A stretch of 64,000 nucleotides of DNA. It comes from Eubacterium ruminantium. GTDB lineage: Bacteria > Bacillota > Clostridia > Lachnospirales > Lachnospiraceae. The notes under the pieces are model-generated. The model ran no database searches. It had not been told where the DNA came from and saw only the letters and a list, made by a program, of their open reading frames with translations. The position numbers and the translations under genes are program-made. The stretch is taken from assembly GCF_900167085.1 (NCBI RefSeq), contig NZ_FUXA01000010.1, positions 62,001 through 126,000 of the forward strand, in the 5' to 3' direction. Below are positions 8,812 to 18,197 of this stretch, in pieces. Positions within the stretch are counted from its first letter, which is position 1, and each line of letters starts with the position of its first letter.

Positions 8812-9638
8812 ACTTCATCTCCCGAATGGACATACTGAAGCTGTTCGCCCATAGAAAGTTTCATCACATTATATGCAAATTCACCGGTACAATGGCAGGT
8901 ATAGAACATTGTAGGATATTTTTTCAGCTCTCTGCCAATATCCAAAATCTCGCGAATTTCCTCATCTGTATATTCCGTCTTCTTCATCAGATGAAATCCG
9001 CTGATTACTACATCCGGATAAGAGCCGTACTTCACCTTATAAACGTCAAGGATACTTAGAATCCCGTTATGTGCACATCCTGATATAAGGACCTTTTTAT
9101 TAGCGTCACTGATCACCAGATAATGCTCATGTCTGAAATCATCCCGGACATACTCATCATTTTCTTTGATCAGAAGTCTCTTGTTCGTGAATGGCAGTTT
9201 ATGTGTTCTTTCCTTCACAGTGAACAGTTCAAGCTCATCGTCAATCCTATGATACCCCTGTACAGTTTTAACCTGTGGCAGGTTCATAATGTCCCTGTCT
9301 ATCCCGATATACCTGTAGCGTTCCTTATCTGCATTTTCACCATCATCGGCATAGTAATCATCTCCTGCTGATTCCTGCATATATATGACGGCATCAGGAT
9401 TGATCTTTGTAAAAGCCATAATCCCACCTGAATGATCATAATGACCATGACTTAAGATAACTGTATCCACCTGTGTAAGATCAATTCCCAGCTTCTCAGC
9501 ATTCTTAAGAGTCTCTTCTGACGGTCCGAGATCCATAAGAAGCTTATGCTTTTTTGTTTCAACATAGAATGACAGACCATGCGCATATGCACATCCCATG
9601 CTGCCTTCCGTATTTTCAATAAGATTTATTATCCTCAT
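8760..9638 (-). CDS. MBL-fold metallohydrolase
   Basis: 293 residues of the metallo-beta-lactamase fold: zinc motif ILSHGHYDHSGG, further ligands in SGCAHNGILSIL and HCTGEFAYN. It resembles the family often annotated as dihydropterin/RFA-P-synthase-like hydrolases of Firmicutes and archaea. The ATG at 9638 is chosen because it lies 8 bases after the upstream ChrA stop and begins the conserved MRIINLIENTEGS; an in-frame ATG further up lies inside chrA. The last ~15 residues (ISWKSSRRLMRHTM) look foreign and overlap the SUKH remnant in another frame. Confidence 0.8.
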   Translation of the reverse strand: MRIINLIENTEGSMGCAYAHGLSFYVETKKHKLLMDLGPSEETLKNAEKLGIDLTQVDTVILSHGHYDHSGGIMAFTKINPDAVIYMQESAGDDYYADDGENADKERYRYIGIDRDIMNLPQVKTVQGYHRIDDELELFTVKERTHKLPFTNKRLLIKENDEYVRDDFRHEHYLVISDANKKVLISGCAHNGILSILDVYKVKYGSYPDVVISGFHLMKKTEYTDEEIREILDIGRELKKYPTMFYTCHCTGEFAYNVMKLSMGEQLQYVHSGDEVTSISWKSSRRLMRHTM

Positions 9639-9646
9639 TCCACGAA

Positions 9647-10207
9647 CTACCATCCATAAACTATCATTCCACATACTGCTGATACACATATTAGCAGTAT
9701 AGGAGACATTTTCTTTTTTATAAACTTTCTTAATCCAAAATATAATCCACCCAAAGCTATAGTTAAAACAATAGCCGGGACATCAGTTTCTGCGCCCGAA
9801 CAGATATTGAAATTCTTCCAGATCATATATATTCCAGTTGCAAGAATAATACCAATAATACAAGGTTTTAAACCACTTAATACCCCTTGAAACATTTTGT
9901 TTTTCAAAAGGCTCTTAAATAAAAGCAATATAATAAATATTATCAGAAATGCAGGAAGAACAACAGCTGCCGTAGCAATAAATGCACCAAGAATCCCACC
10001 TTGGGAACTCCCTATATATGTTGCCAGATTCACCATAATAGGTCCGGGTGTACTTTCACTTACGGCAATCATATAGGATAACATTTCATCATCCAACCAT
10101 CCATACGATAAAACAATTTCTCGGATCAATGCTATAGAAACATATCCACCACCAAATGAAAAAAGACCAACCTTTAGAAATCCTATAAATAAAGCAATAT
10201 ATATCAT
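9647..10207 (-). CDS. Chromate transporter family protein, half-size (second subunit)
   Basis: 186 residues, about five to six hydrophobic segments, with the CHR-family signatures FGGGYVSIALIREI near residue 18 and SESTPGPIMVNLATYIG near residue 50. Short CHR proteins work as pairs encoded side by side; the partner ends at 10207 and overlaps by one base (TAATG), implying coupled translation. CHR proteins export chromate by sulfate-like transport; the physiological substrate here is not certain. Confidence 0.87.
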   Translation of the reverse strand: MIYIALFIGFLKVGLFSFGGGYVSIALIREIVLSYGWLDDEMLSYMIAVSESTPGPIMVNLATYIGSSQGGILGAFIATAAVVLPAFLIIFIILLLFKSLLKNKMFQGVLSGLKPCIIGIILATGIYMIWKNFNICSGAETDVPAIVLTIALGGLYFGLRKFIKKKMSPILLICVSAVCGMIVYGW

Positions 10208-10788
10208 TATTCAGCCTTGCTCCTTTCTGTTTTGTTATTTATCAGAAAGGATACCAGTCCGATTATTGCGGCAAAAAGCATAATTACAAATGATGCAATA
10301 TGTAAAGAGAAAATGTTTATCACAAGCATTGCTATACATGATGCAATTATTATAATGATCTTAAGTGCTGTTAATTTAGCCTTTGAAAGCATCTTAACAG
10401 CTGCATCCAGTATTAGAATACCAACAGCTATTTTTATTCCGTGAAATGCATTATTTATCCAGGATATTTCAAGAAACCTATCTAGATATTTGGAAATTAG
10501 AAAGATAATAACAAACGATGGAAGAACCATTCCAATAGTTGCAAATATAGCTCCCAAGAACTTCTGCTTCTTATATCCTACATATGTAGCACAGTTAATA
10601 GCTATCGGTCCCGGTGTTGATTCAGCTATAACTGTAATATCCATCATTTCATCGTGTGTAATCCATTTTTTCTTTTCTACGCATATATCCTCAATCAGAG
10701 ATATCATTGCGTATCCACCACCAAATGTAAATGCTCCTATTTTAGCAAATGTAAGAAACAACTCAATCAAACCATTCATTAATGACAT
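10207..10788 (-). CDS. Chromate transporter family protein, half-size (first subunit)
   Basis: 193 residues, CHR domain with FGGGYAMISLIEDI and AESTPGPIAINCATYVG, multiple membrane helices. It is paralogous to the downstream partner, and together they make the bidomain pump seen as one chain in proteobacteria. Chorismate mutase lies 14 bases upstream in the same direction, so these genes probably share a transcript. Confidence 0.87.
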   Translation of the reverse strand: MSLMNGLIELFLTFAKIGAFTFGGGYAMISLIEDICVEKKKWITHDEMMDITVIAESTPGPIAINCATYVGYKKQKFLGAIFATIGMVLPSFVIIFLISKYLDRFLEISWINNAFHGIKIAVGILILDAAVKMLSKAKLTALKIIIIIASCIAMLVINIFSLHIASFVIMLFAAIIGLVSFLINNKTERSKAE

Positions 10789-10802
10789 CCACCATTACCA
10801 AT

Positions 10803-11090
10803 CTATCCTTGATTTTTCTTATACTCGTCCATTTCCATATTTATAAAACTTGCAATCATCTCTCTATAAAGTTTTTCAACTATATCCGGACTAGCACCAT
10901 GCTCTAATGCTCTTTTTCTCACCTTTTGAATTACAGCCTCAACACGATTAGGTGCCTTTACTCCACTTTCACTCTTTTTGAAAGATGACGCCTGTTTCAC
11001 ATATTCGGTTCTTTCAGCTATCAACTTGATGATTTCATTATCTATTCTATCGATATTGCTGCGTACTTCTTCCAAACTTGAACATATCAT
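10803..11090 (-). CDS. Chorismate mutase, AroQ type, monofunctional
   Basis: 95 residues, all-helical AroQ fold: LEEVRSNIDRIDNEIIKLIAER is the first helix with the conserved Arg/Asp pair; PNRVEAVIQKVR and VEKLYREMIASF are the later helices. It converts chorismate to prephenate for Phe/Tyr synthesis. Its place next to chrA genes has no obvious metabolic reason. Confidence 0.87.
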   Translation of the reverse strand: MICSSLEEVRSNIDRIDNEIIKLIAERTEYVKQASSFKKSESGVKAPNRVEAVIQKVRKRALEHGASPDIVEKLYREMIASFINMEMDEYKKNQG

Positions 11091-11117
11091 AAAATAACCT
11101 CCTTAAATACCGATTTG

Positions 11118-11996
11118 TCATCGTCTACAAAACTGAAAGTAAGCTTTTGCACATTCCCTAGCTTTTTCAGGGTACTCAAAACCTTCAATTTGAGCATACT
11201 CTACACTCAGTTTTTCAAATAGTTCCTGAGTTGCTATAAGCGCACTCTTTACATCTTCCTCATCATAATGAGCAAAAGTCTTTCTCAGTTCTTTTGTAAT
11301 ATCCTCTCCTGCCCACCTGTCGATAAATCTTCCATCATGCCATACATCTACTCCGGCAGCTTTATTGCGGTACAGTTCTATCATTCTGAGAAGATGGTTT
11401 TTAAGATATGAATCAACACACATTTTTGCAGCCCAGAGTTCGCCCCTTTTTAGCTTTTTGAATGCCCAGATATTATGAAAATAAAAATCATTAACCATGT
11501 TGTTGAATTCGGCCGCGTCCATTTCAGGATTTGAACTGCCTGGTTTAATATTTGTTTTCAGCAGTACATCATAATCCATTACATCATATAAAACCAAGTA
11601 TCCTCTGTTCATAACACACTCAGCGACTCCATCTCTTACAGCAGTCTCAAACTGCTCCGGAGTCAGGATTATCATATCTACATCTTTATCTTCATCATAG
11701 ATGCATCTTCGCTCTCTTCCACCTCCTAGAGTTGGTTCGATAAATGATATACTTACTTTTCCAAAGCGTTCAGGATATTCTCCTGAAAACCATGGCTCAG
11801 TATTACTTGTAACAATAAAAAGATCCAGATCAGAATATTCATCTGCCTTTACATCATTTCTTGTAGTGGATCCAATGGCAATTACTGCTTTTACATCGTC
11901 ATCATTTTTTGCAAACTCTAATATCTTATTTTTGATATCACTATACTTATCCAATCCAAATCTCCTATCTTCTTGTATCGTACTATCCAATGCCAT
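11118..11996 (-). CDS. Aminoglycoside 6-adenylyltransferase-like nucleotidyltransferase
   Basis: 292 residues of the ANT(6)/AadK family. The nucleotidyltransferase signature IAIGSTTRNDV...YSDLDLFIV carries the Gly-Ser and the Asp-x-Asp metal ligands (residues about 42-62). The C-terminal helical part contains HNIWAFKKLKRGELWAAK and NHLLRMIELY. Chromosomal relatives may or may not confer streptomycin resistance. The start is uncertain: AGGAGA lies only two bases from the ATG at 11996, so TTG 11990 or a later TTG is also possible. Confidence 0.83.
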   Translation of the reverse strand: MALDSTIQEDRRFGLDKYSDIKNKILEFAKNDDDVKAVIAIGSTTRNDVKADEYSDLDLFIVTSNTEPWFSGEYPERFGKVSISFIEPTLGGGRERRCIYDEDKDVDMIILTPEQFETAVRDGVAECVMNRGYLVLYDVMDYDVLLKTNIKPGSSNPEMDAAEFNNMVNDFYFHNIWAFKKLKRGELWAAKMCVDSYLKNHLLRMIELYRNKAAGVDVWHDGRFIDRWAGEDITKELRKTFAHYDEEDVKSALIATQELFEKLSVEYAQIEGFEYPEKARECAKAYFQFCRR

Positions 11997-12036
11997 ATTC
12001 TCCTGCTATTATGTATCATATTTCCATACTGTCTTA

Positions 12037-12313
12037 TCAGACAGTTTCGTCCGGATAATCATAGAATCCACCCTTGTGGAAGTTCTCATTTCCAAGTGGT
12101 TTAGCTGTTAGTCTGAATATTACACAACCGTCCGGACATACGACGGTCTTAGTATACTTATCATCGCCTCCGATGTTTTCCAGATCACCGCCACTCCTCA
12201 CAGCTTCCATTATCGGATATAACATCATCATAACCTTCGAACAGATTATTTTTCCATACTTATCCACTGTATAAATGCCGTCTTGTCACTACTGTTAAGT
12301 AATACTTTCTCAT
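12037..12313 (-). pseudogene. Small conserved protein, apparently frameshifted (TIGR04076-like)
   Basis: A good SD (AAAGGTGG) and ATG at 12313 open MRKYYLTVV, but this frame stops after 17 codons. Skipping one base near codon 9-10 (about 12286) joins it to QDGIYTVDKYGKI, which runs on for 76 more residues with GGDDKYTKTVVCPDG and IFRLTAKPLGN. The combined ~91-residue protein resembles small TIGR04076-type proteins. A GTG at 12267 could start a shortened form. Either a real frameshift or a sequencing error. Confidence 0.55.
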
Positions 12314-12364
12314 ATATATACCACCTTTGCAACAAATATTAACATCTTATAGTTCTAATTTTAT

Positions 12365-12406
12365 CTGTAAAAAAAAGAAATGTCCGCCAAGCAAAGCGAA
12401 CATTTC
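12365..12406 (-). terminator. Rho-independent terminator after the MerR gene
   Basis: Stem GAAATGTTCGC / GCGGACATTTC (12377-12387 with 12396-12406, one G-U pair) followed on the minus strand by eight T. Confidence 0.75.
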
Positions 12407-12553
12407 CTTATATCTTTTGTTATATTTAGTTGCTTCTCACTGATACAGGTAACCTTCTCATAAATATCTTCATAAAAGAGAGTCTGATACATCACTGTAA
12501 TTCCATCATCATCCTCGATAATCGTCTTCATAAACATGTTCTGCATTATCAAT

Positions 12554-13387
12554 TTACCATTTCATGCTAATCTTTTTCACCGGATAATAAACTTCGGTAA
12601 TATTATCCTTTGCATCAGCGACCTGAGATGGATCTGTTACATAAATCTCGAACAGCGGGCCATTACATTTGTAGCCTTCCTTTTCCGCCCACTCAGTCTG
12701 CTTGACATAGACTGAAGCAAGGTCAGAATAAGGTCCTTTCACAACTGTCTTAAGACAAAGTCCGGGAGTAAAATCTCTTGTGCCGGTGACTACTTCCTTC
12801 ACAGGAATAGCAAACTCTGTATCAAGACCTGCCGGCGTATATTCTGAACTATGAAACAAAACCATGGGAGCCCCACACATGGTCAGATGTGTTGTGGCAA
12901 TAGTCTTAAACAGCTTCTCATAACTTTTAGCATACTCTAGGGGGAAGTCATCCTGCTGAACCGATTTTCTTACATACAGAAGACACATCTGTGGAACATC
13001 AACCAGATGCACATTTATATCGTCCATGTAGGACATTATGGATTCACCCTGTTCTATCGCAGCCATATCCGAATCCAACTGATTTAGAAGCTGACTATAA
13101 TCATAAAGCTGCTTTTCGATTTCTTGTTTTTTTCTAAGAAATGCAGTATAAAGCTTATCACTCTTTTCAGCATCATCTCTCAGTATATCCTTTACTTCTT
13201 CCAGCGAAAATGAATATGACTTCAGCCTGCTGATAAAAAGCATCTTCTCCAACTGGTCTATGGAATAATATCGATATCCGTTTTCCGGATTAACTTCACT
13301 TGGTTCCAGCAGACCTATCTCTGCATAATATCTGAGTGTCTTTGTAGAAACTTTACATATATTTGAAAACTCTCCGATTGATAACAT
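12554..13387 (-). CDS. MerR-family regulator with GyrI-like effector domain
   Basis: 277 residues. The N-terminal MerR winged helix reads LSIGEFSNICKVSTKTLRYY with the second helix IDQLEKMLFISRLK; a coiled-coil (about 75-125) follows, then a GyrI-like/BacTh-stimulator domain (about 130-277, ending ITEVYYPVKK) that binds hydrophobic cationic drugs in relatives such as BmrR. ATG 13387 is chosen because AAAGGAA lies seven bases upstream. A paralogous regulator is at 15379. Likely senses small xenobiotics; target genes unknown. Confidence 0.88.
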   Translation of the reverse strand: MLSIGEFSNICKVSTKTLRYYAEIGLLEPSEVNPENGYRYYSIDQLEKMLFISRLKSYSFSLEEVKDILRDDAEKSDKLYTAFLRKKQEIEKQLYDYSQLLNQLDSDMAAIEQGESIMSYMDDINVHLVDVPQMCLLYVRKSVQQDDFPLEYAKSYEKLFKTIATTHLTMCGAPMVLFHSSEYTPAGLDTEFAIPVKEVVTGTRDFTPGLCLKTVVKGPYSDLASVYVKQTEWAEKEGYKCNGPLFEIYVTDPSQVADAKDNITEVYYPVKKISMKW

Positions 13388-13483
13388 GAAAATTCCTTTC
13401 GGTAAAATATAAACCATTATAATAATCCGTAATTACAAGTCATTAATAACCGAATAATGTGTATTTTTTATTATCTCAACCAC

Positions 13484-14455
13484 TTACTCATAGCAAGGCA
13501 AAATATACTTCTCTATAAACTCTACTCTGTCTTTAGCCCTCGGATTAAAAAGCGATGTAATTGCAACCACCATATTCTTATCAGGCTTCACATAAATAAT
13601 ATTTCCTCCATCTCCCATAGCTGCATAACCACCGTCACTACCAATCCACCATAGATATCCGTAGGGCAGATTCATCTTTTCCCATCTACTATGCTCTGTG
13701 GTGCTCTCTTCAACCCATTTCCCTGAAACTATCTGCCGTCCGTTCCACTTACCCTTATTCAGAAAAAGCTGTCCTATCTTTGCCATATCAACAGGCGATA
13801 TGGTAAGTCCCCAGCCAGCAGTATTTACGCCCTGTGGATCTGCAACCCATCCATTTGTATCAGTGGACTTGTAGAACTCCATCTGTTCTTCTTTACTGTC
13901 AAATGTTATGCTCCCCTCTATGTTAATATCTAAAGGGGCGAACAGATTTTCTGTTGCAAATTCAAGTACCGACTGTCCGGATGCCTTCACAAGAATTCCG
14001 GACAGGATATCCGGGCCTATGATTGGAGCATACCTGAATTCGCCTATCTTTCCCTTTCCTCCCAGCTTATCAAGTGAAAACTTTACCCAGTCCATACTGG
14101 TAAAATACTTGATATAAGGATTAAATTTATACTTATACGGTGCAGTCATTGTAAGTATATCTTTAATTCTGATATTCGGAAGAGTTTTTTCACCTCTTTT
14201 AACTGTATATTCCGGATAATAATCCAGGACTTTGTCATCTATACTTTTTATCAGTCCTTTATCAAGGGCTATTCCAATAAGTATTGACACAATACTTTTC
14301 GTCACAGAGAAAACATGTATGCGTGACTCAGCACTACATCCGTTATAGTAATTCTCGTAAATAGTTTCTCCGTCTTTAAGAATTACCATTCCGACCATGT
14401 TGTTGTAGTCAGTTGAAATGGCATCTTCCATTCTTTTTATCTGCTCTTCTTTCAT
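13484..14455 (-). CDS. Serine hydrolase, class C beta-lactamase family
   Basis: 323 residues with the SxxK motif FSVTKSIVSILIG (nucleophile Ser near residue 60), a Tyr-containing motif around FRYAPIIGPD, and GDGGNIIYV near the C-terminus in place of the HxG triad element. No signal peptide is visible, so it is probably a cytoplasmic esterase or peptidase-like enzyme rather than a beta-lactamase. TTGGAGGTAAGA before ATG 14455 is the SD. It lies between the two MerR-GyrI regulators. Confidence 0.82.
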   Translation of the reverse strand: MKEEQIKRMEDAISTDYNNMVGMVILKDGETIYENYYNGCSAESRIHVFSVTKSIVSILIGIALDKGLIKSIDDKVLDYYPEYTVKRGEKTLPNIRIKDILTMTAPYKYKFNPYIKYFTSMDWVKFSLDKLGGKGKIGEFRYAPIIGPDILSGILVKASGQSVLEFATENLFAPLDINIEGSITFDSKEEQMEFYKSTDTNGWVADPQGVNTAGWGLTISPVDMAKIGQLFLNKGKWNGRQIVSGKWVEESTTEHSRWEKMNLPYGYLWWIGSDGGYAAMGDGGNIIYVKPDKNMVVAITSLFNPRAKDRVEFIEKYILPCYE

Positions 14456-14562
14456 TCTTACCTCCAAAACAGCGTAGTTTATGTTTTATGTGGACAAAGA
14501 CATATTAATCCCTGTCATACCAAACTATAAACTTTGCCGTAAGGGAAAGGTCAAGACTTATT

Positions 14563-15321
14563 CTAATCCGTAATGTGACTTCCTGTAAGTTTTAAGAATT
14601 TCTTTTCGTTCATCTGCTCGTTTGTAACATACTTCCCATCATGGAATAACGCATAATTAGTGATCGGTGTCGGCGCATTCTGTGCTTCTACTTTGTTTTC
14701 AATATGTATTGCCTTGAATGCAATACCGTTTTCTTTTGCTGTCTGCTCCAAAACCGGAACATATTTTGCATTGAACGGGCACTGATTCGTGTAGTACAGA
14801 ACATATCCCTTCTCGTCTATATGCGGATGTTTTGCACATTCCTTAAACACCGGAGCTTTTGCATTTTTATCGAACGGCATATACCAAAGCTGAATACCAT
14901 TATCAGCTTCATCGCTCACGACAAATCCTTTGTACTTCAGAAACTTCGGATCGGCCAGAAACGGTTTCTTCTTTGAAGCGCAAAGAATACAAAGCCCTTT
15001 TTTCCCCTTTTCTTTACTATCCTCGATGCAGGCAGTAAGTAGATCAGTAGAATATCCATGTCCTTTGAAAGCCCCGGACACCCAGAGACAGTCAATGTAC
15101 ATATATCCATCTGCCTCTATCGGAATCCATGCGTTTTCCGCCGGGATATATTCGATAAAACACTTTCCACGCTCTACGCTCTTTAGGAAAACAAGTCCTT
15201 CATCAAACCTCTCCGAAAGCCATGCCTTCTTAGAAGAAACCTGAACATCCTTATTATTAGATATTGCACAGCAAATATGCTCTTTTTCGATATTATCTTT
15301 TGTTACCATGATATATTCCAT
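14563..15321 (-). CDS. GNAT acetyltransferase with YoaP-like C-terminal domain
   Basis: 252 residues. GNAT domain at 1-150 (DCLWVSGAFKGHGYSTDLL is motif A), then a YoaP-like C-terminal domain (about 165-250) with YYTNQCPFNAKYVPVLEQ, a Cys-containing thioredoxin-like element, and ITNYALFHDGKYVTNEQM. GAGGAG five bases before ATG 15321 decides the start. It probably forms an operon with the MerR gene at 15379, 57 bases upstream. Confidence 0.85.
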   Translation of the reverse strand: MEYIMVTKDNIEKEHICCAISNNKDVQVSSKKAWLSERFDEGLVFLKSVERGKCFIEYIPAENAWIPIEADGYMYIDCLWVSGAFKGHGYSTDLLTACIEDSKEKGKKGLCILCASKKKPFLADPKFLKYKGFVVSDEADNGIQLWYMPFDKNAKAPVFKECAKHPHIDEKGYVLYYTNQCPFNAKYVPVLEQTAKENGIAFKAIHIENKVEAQNAPTPITNYALFHDGKYVTNEQMNEKKFLKLTGSHITD

Positions 15322-15378
15322 AATCGCTCCTCGTATAATATGCCAAGGAGCACTTAAGCCCCTTGACACAAATCGTAT

Positions 15379-16182
15379 TTACTCAAAAGGAAAACAGGCT
15401 TCCGTCACATACTCATCAGGATTCTGTGTCTGTGCCGGACCCACATGATAGATGTTGAACATTGGTCCGTTCATTTTGTAACCGTTTTCCTTGATCCATG
15501 ACGCCACAGTCGCACATGCCTCACCCATCTGGTCGTAGCTGCCTTTAATGATACAACTTGCAACCTTTACTGCAGGAAGATTTTTAAACTTCACATGTTC
15601 CGTATCGTTATAAGAACCATTCACAGTCATCCACACAATGATCTCGACATTTTCTTCCTTGTACTCGGGATCGATGAACTCTGCCGCCGCAAGGCACGGG
15701 TCAGCCGGCACAAGATTCTTGCACTCGCTCATCATCGTATTCCAAAGCATTCTTTCATCCTCATAGTGAGGAACCACCATCTGAACCGTAGCCGCATATC
15801 TCTCCGGTATTGTTTTTACTGTTACATCAAAACTCATATTTTGCTCCTTCCTCAGCCTCTTTCTGGCTGTTTCCAGAAGCATCAGTTTGTACTCAGTTTC
15901 TTGGGAAAGTTTTGATAGTTCCTTCTGCCTCTCTGACAGAAATGCATCCATCTTTTCTTTATCATCGTAGCTCTCAAGGATTTTGTTGATATCTGCAAGG
16001 GCAAAGCCCATATCCTTGAGTGACGTTATCCTCCCGATGGTAAAAAGCTGTTCCTCACGATAATAACGGTACCCGGTGAAATCATCTATTTCTGCCGGTT
16101 TCAAAAGTCCGATATCATCATAGTAGCGTAACATCCTGATGCTTACTCTGGATAGTTTTGAAAATTCGCCTATTTTAAGCAT
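15379..16182 (-). CDS. MerR-family regulator with GyrI-like effector domain
   Basis: 267 residues: MerR HTH (LKIGEFSKLSRVSIRMLRYY, TGYRYYREEQL), a coiled-coil dimerisation helix (about 75-115), and a GyrI-like domain ending in GYKMNGPMFNIYHVG and VTEACFPFE. The SD GGAGG lies before the ATG. It is a paralogue of the regulator at 12554, and both sit next to GNAT or hydrolase genes, consistent with small drug-response modules. Confidence 0.88.
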   Translation of the reverse strand: MLKIGEFSKLSRVSIRMLRYYDDIGLLKPAEIDDFTGYRYYREEQLFTIGRITSLKDMGFALADINKILESYDDKEKMDAFLSERQKELSKLSQETEYKLMLLETARKRLRKEQNMSFDVTVKTIPERYAATVQMVVPHYEDERMLWNTMMSECKNLVPADPCLAAAEFIDPEYKEENVEIIVWMTVNGSYNDTEHVKFKNLPAVKVASCIIKGSYDQMGEACATVASWIKENGYKMNGPMFNIYHVGPAQTQNPDEYVTEACFPFE

Positions 16183-16290
16183 TTGTTTCTACCTCCATGG
16201 ATATATTTTCTTGAGCTCACTACAACAATAATCCCTCACATAATGTGAGAGTCAATATGCATTTTTTTCTCTATGCTTGCAAAAGATATT

Positions 16291-16728
16291 TCACAGCGTC
16301 AACCGCATTTCCTCCATTCCAAGCTCTACCAACCCAGTATCTACGAATCCTACTGATTCATACAGTTTCTTTGCCACATAATTACCAGGTACTACTCCGG
16401 TATATATTTCAGATGCATTAAATCTGTTTTGCAGATATTTTATTCCCAAATCGAGAGCCTGACGTCCATAGCCTTTATTCTGATACCGGATGTCTATCAT
16501 GAATTTCCACAATGTGAAATATGCCTTTGCTTCGTAATACCCCATCATGATAAAACCCACAATTGTTGAATCTTCATACACAACAAACGGATATGCTGTT
16601 TCCGAATAAACATATGCCTGAGCAAGCGAATCTCCGTTGGTAGATACAAAGGATTTTTGACTCTCATCCACTTTCAGTGCAAGAACCTCGTCTATGTTTT
16701 CTCTTGTAATTTTCCCTAATCTAATCAA
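16291..16728 (-). CDS. GNAT acetyltransferase, spermidine-acetyltransferase-like
   Basis: 145 residues: VYEDSTIVGFIMMGYY, WKFMIDIRYQNKGYGRQAL (motif A) and NYVAKKLYESVGFVDTG. The pattern resembles BltD/PaiA-type polyamine acetyltransferases of Bacillus, but the substrate is inferred only from this resemblance. Confidence 0.82.
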   Translation of the reverse strand: MIRLGKITRENIDEVLALKVDESQKSFVSTNGDSLAQAYVYSETAYPFVVYEDSTIVGFIMMGYYEAKAYFTLWKFMIDIRYQNKGYGRQALDLGIKYLQNRFNASEIYTGVVPGNYVAKKLYESVGFVDTGLVELGMEEMRLTL

Positions 16729-16819
16729 CCATCCATCCTCATTTATAATAATCTCGCATTTAAATAAATCTCATTAACCAATTAGTTAAATCCAGTACTT
16801 TATTTCCTATTGTTAAATC

Positions 16820-17641
16820 TTATCTATTCTTTATCTCTATCCTGTCCAGTATTCCTTGAATACTAACTCCGGGATGCGTAAGATACATTCTATTAATATC
16901 CTCGATCAGCTCCCGGTCAGCTCCTGTTTTCTTTCTGATTCTATCCACATTATAACCCTTATCGATATACTTGATTACTCGTGAAACAAGCTTATATCCG
17001 AGCCCGTCTGAACTAATCTTATCATTTTCCTGAGTTTCAACCGGCATATCGTTTTCCGCAAATGTAGCTGTCTTCGCATGTCCGTAATATATCCTACTCG
17101 GATTAAATCTAAGAAGTTTATTCCACGACTTCTCAATATCAGTCCCCTTATGCATATCCAGTTCGTATAATGGATTTAGATCACCAACAAAAAGAGAGCC
17201 ATCATCTAAATATAAAGAAATACTATCATCACTATGACCAGGTGTATATATAATCTCGCCATTTATGCCAATGCTTATTAGAAACGCTCTACTTTTATCA
17301 ACACTTATGACTTTCAAATCATTTTCAGAAATAGGCTTAAAGAATCTGTTATTCTCTTTTCCAAAAATAACATCAGATGAATGTATATATGGAAGTTGCA
17401 GATCCATTATAAGTACTTTAGGACCACACTCTGCTATTTCTCCTGCTATACCCATGTGATCAGGATGAAAATGTGATATCAATAGATAATCAATATCCTG
17501 AAGAACCTTATGCTTTTCTCCTAACTCTCTGCAGAAAGCCGCAAATGTACCAGCCCATCCGGTATCAAAAAGAATCGTTCCCTTATCGCCTTCTATTAAG
17601 TATGTATTAGTATTCGAATATTTTAATTCAGTAATTGTCAT
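16820..17641 (-). CDS. MBL-fold metallohydrolase
   Basis: 273 residues; zinc motif LLISHFHPDHMG, further His in TPGHSDDSISLYLDDGSLFVG and YYGHAKTAT. The C-terminal helical part (YNVDRIRKKTGADRELIEDI) is a winged-helix-like tail found in some MBL hydrolases. It is last in a group flavodoxin - membrane protein - MarR - MBL on the same strand, 77 bases after the MarR gene. Confidence 0.83.
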   Translation of the reverse strand: MTITELKYSNTNTYLIEGDKGTILFDTGWAGTFAAFCRELGEKHKVLQDIDYLLISHFHPDHMGIAGEIAECGPKVLIMDLQLPYIHSSDVIFGKENNRFFKPISENDLKVISVDKSRAFLISIGINGEIIYTPGHSDDSISLYLDDGSLFVGDLNPLYELDMHKGTDIEKSWNKLLRFNPSRIYYGHAKTATFAENDMPVETQENDKISSDGLGYKLVSRVIKYIDKGYNVDRIRKKTGADRELIEDINRMYLTHPGVSIQGILDRIEIKNR

Positions 17642-17718
17642 CCTCTTAACCTATTTTTTAAGTCCAATATTTTTATTCCTTCATTCTACTTCTTTAACTG
17701 TAACCATTTCTGTATTCC

Positions 17719-18195
17719 TTAATATAATAAAGATTTAAGATTGCTCTCAATCTTAGTTATTGTCTGAATCGTAGTCACAATGTCTTTCTCCGGTATACCA
17801 TCGAACATTTTATCCATTATATTTATACTCATCTCATTATTCTTCTCGCAGAACCTTCTGCAAGAATCAGTCAGTATTATCCGCTGTTTTCTTTTATCTG
17901 ACTCATCAACCTTAAACTCAATAAAATTCTTTTTCTCCAGCTTCAGAAGAATCTGTTTAACATTCTGATGAGAACTCCCCAGAATATCTGAAAGCTCTTT
18001 TAATGTAGGTGGTTCTTTACACATATTTATACATATAATTGCAAAAAACTGTTTCCAGCTTATCTCCTTCATAGTACTGTCGGCCATAGCCTGAAAACGA
18101 TTTTCAAAAGCACTTATAAGTCCAAGAAGATAATAACTCGGTGGTATTCCTGTAAAATCAACATTTATATTTTGGGTAACTTCTTCAATAGTCAT
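17719..18195 (-). CDS. MarR-family transcriptional regulator
   Basis: 158 residues with the MarR winged helix: PPTLKELSDILGSSHQNVKQ, LEKKNFIEFKVDESDKRKQR (wing), and helical dimer arms at both ends. GAGGG six bases before ATG 18195 favours it over the ATG at 18201. Its gene follows the membrane protein with only two bases between. Two 12-bp palindromes at the promoter of the operon (19651-19686) are candidate sites for this repressor. Confidence 0.88.
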   Translation of the reverse strand: MTIEEVTQNINVDFTGIPPSYYLLGLISAFENRFQAMADSTMKEISWKQFFAIICINMCKEPPTLKELSDILGSSHQNVKQILLKLEKKNFIEFKVDESDKRKQRIILTDSCRRFCEKNNEMSINIMDKMFDGIPEKDIVTTIQTITKIESNLKSLLY

Positions 18196-18197
18196 AA

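Noticed and set aside
12361-12552. 63-codon frame after the MerR gene
   Set aside because: Its 3' third is the terminator hairpin and T tract, and it has no ribosome-binding site.
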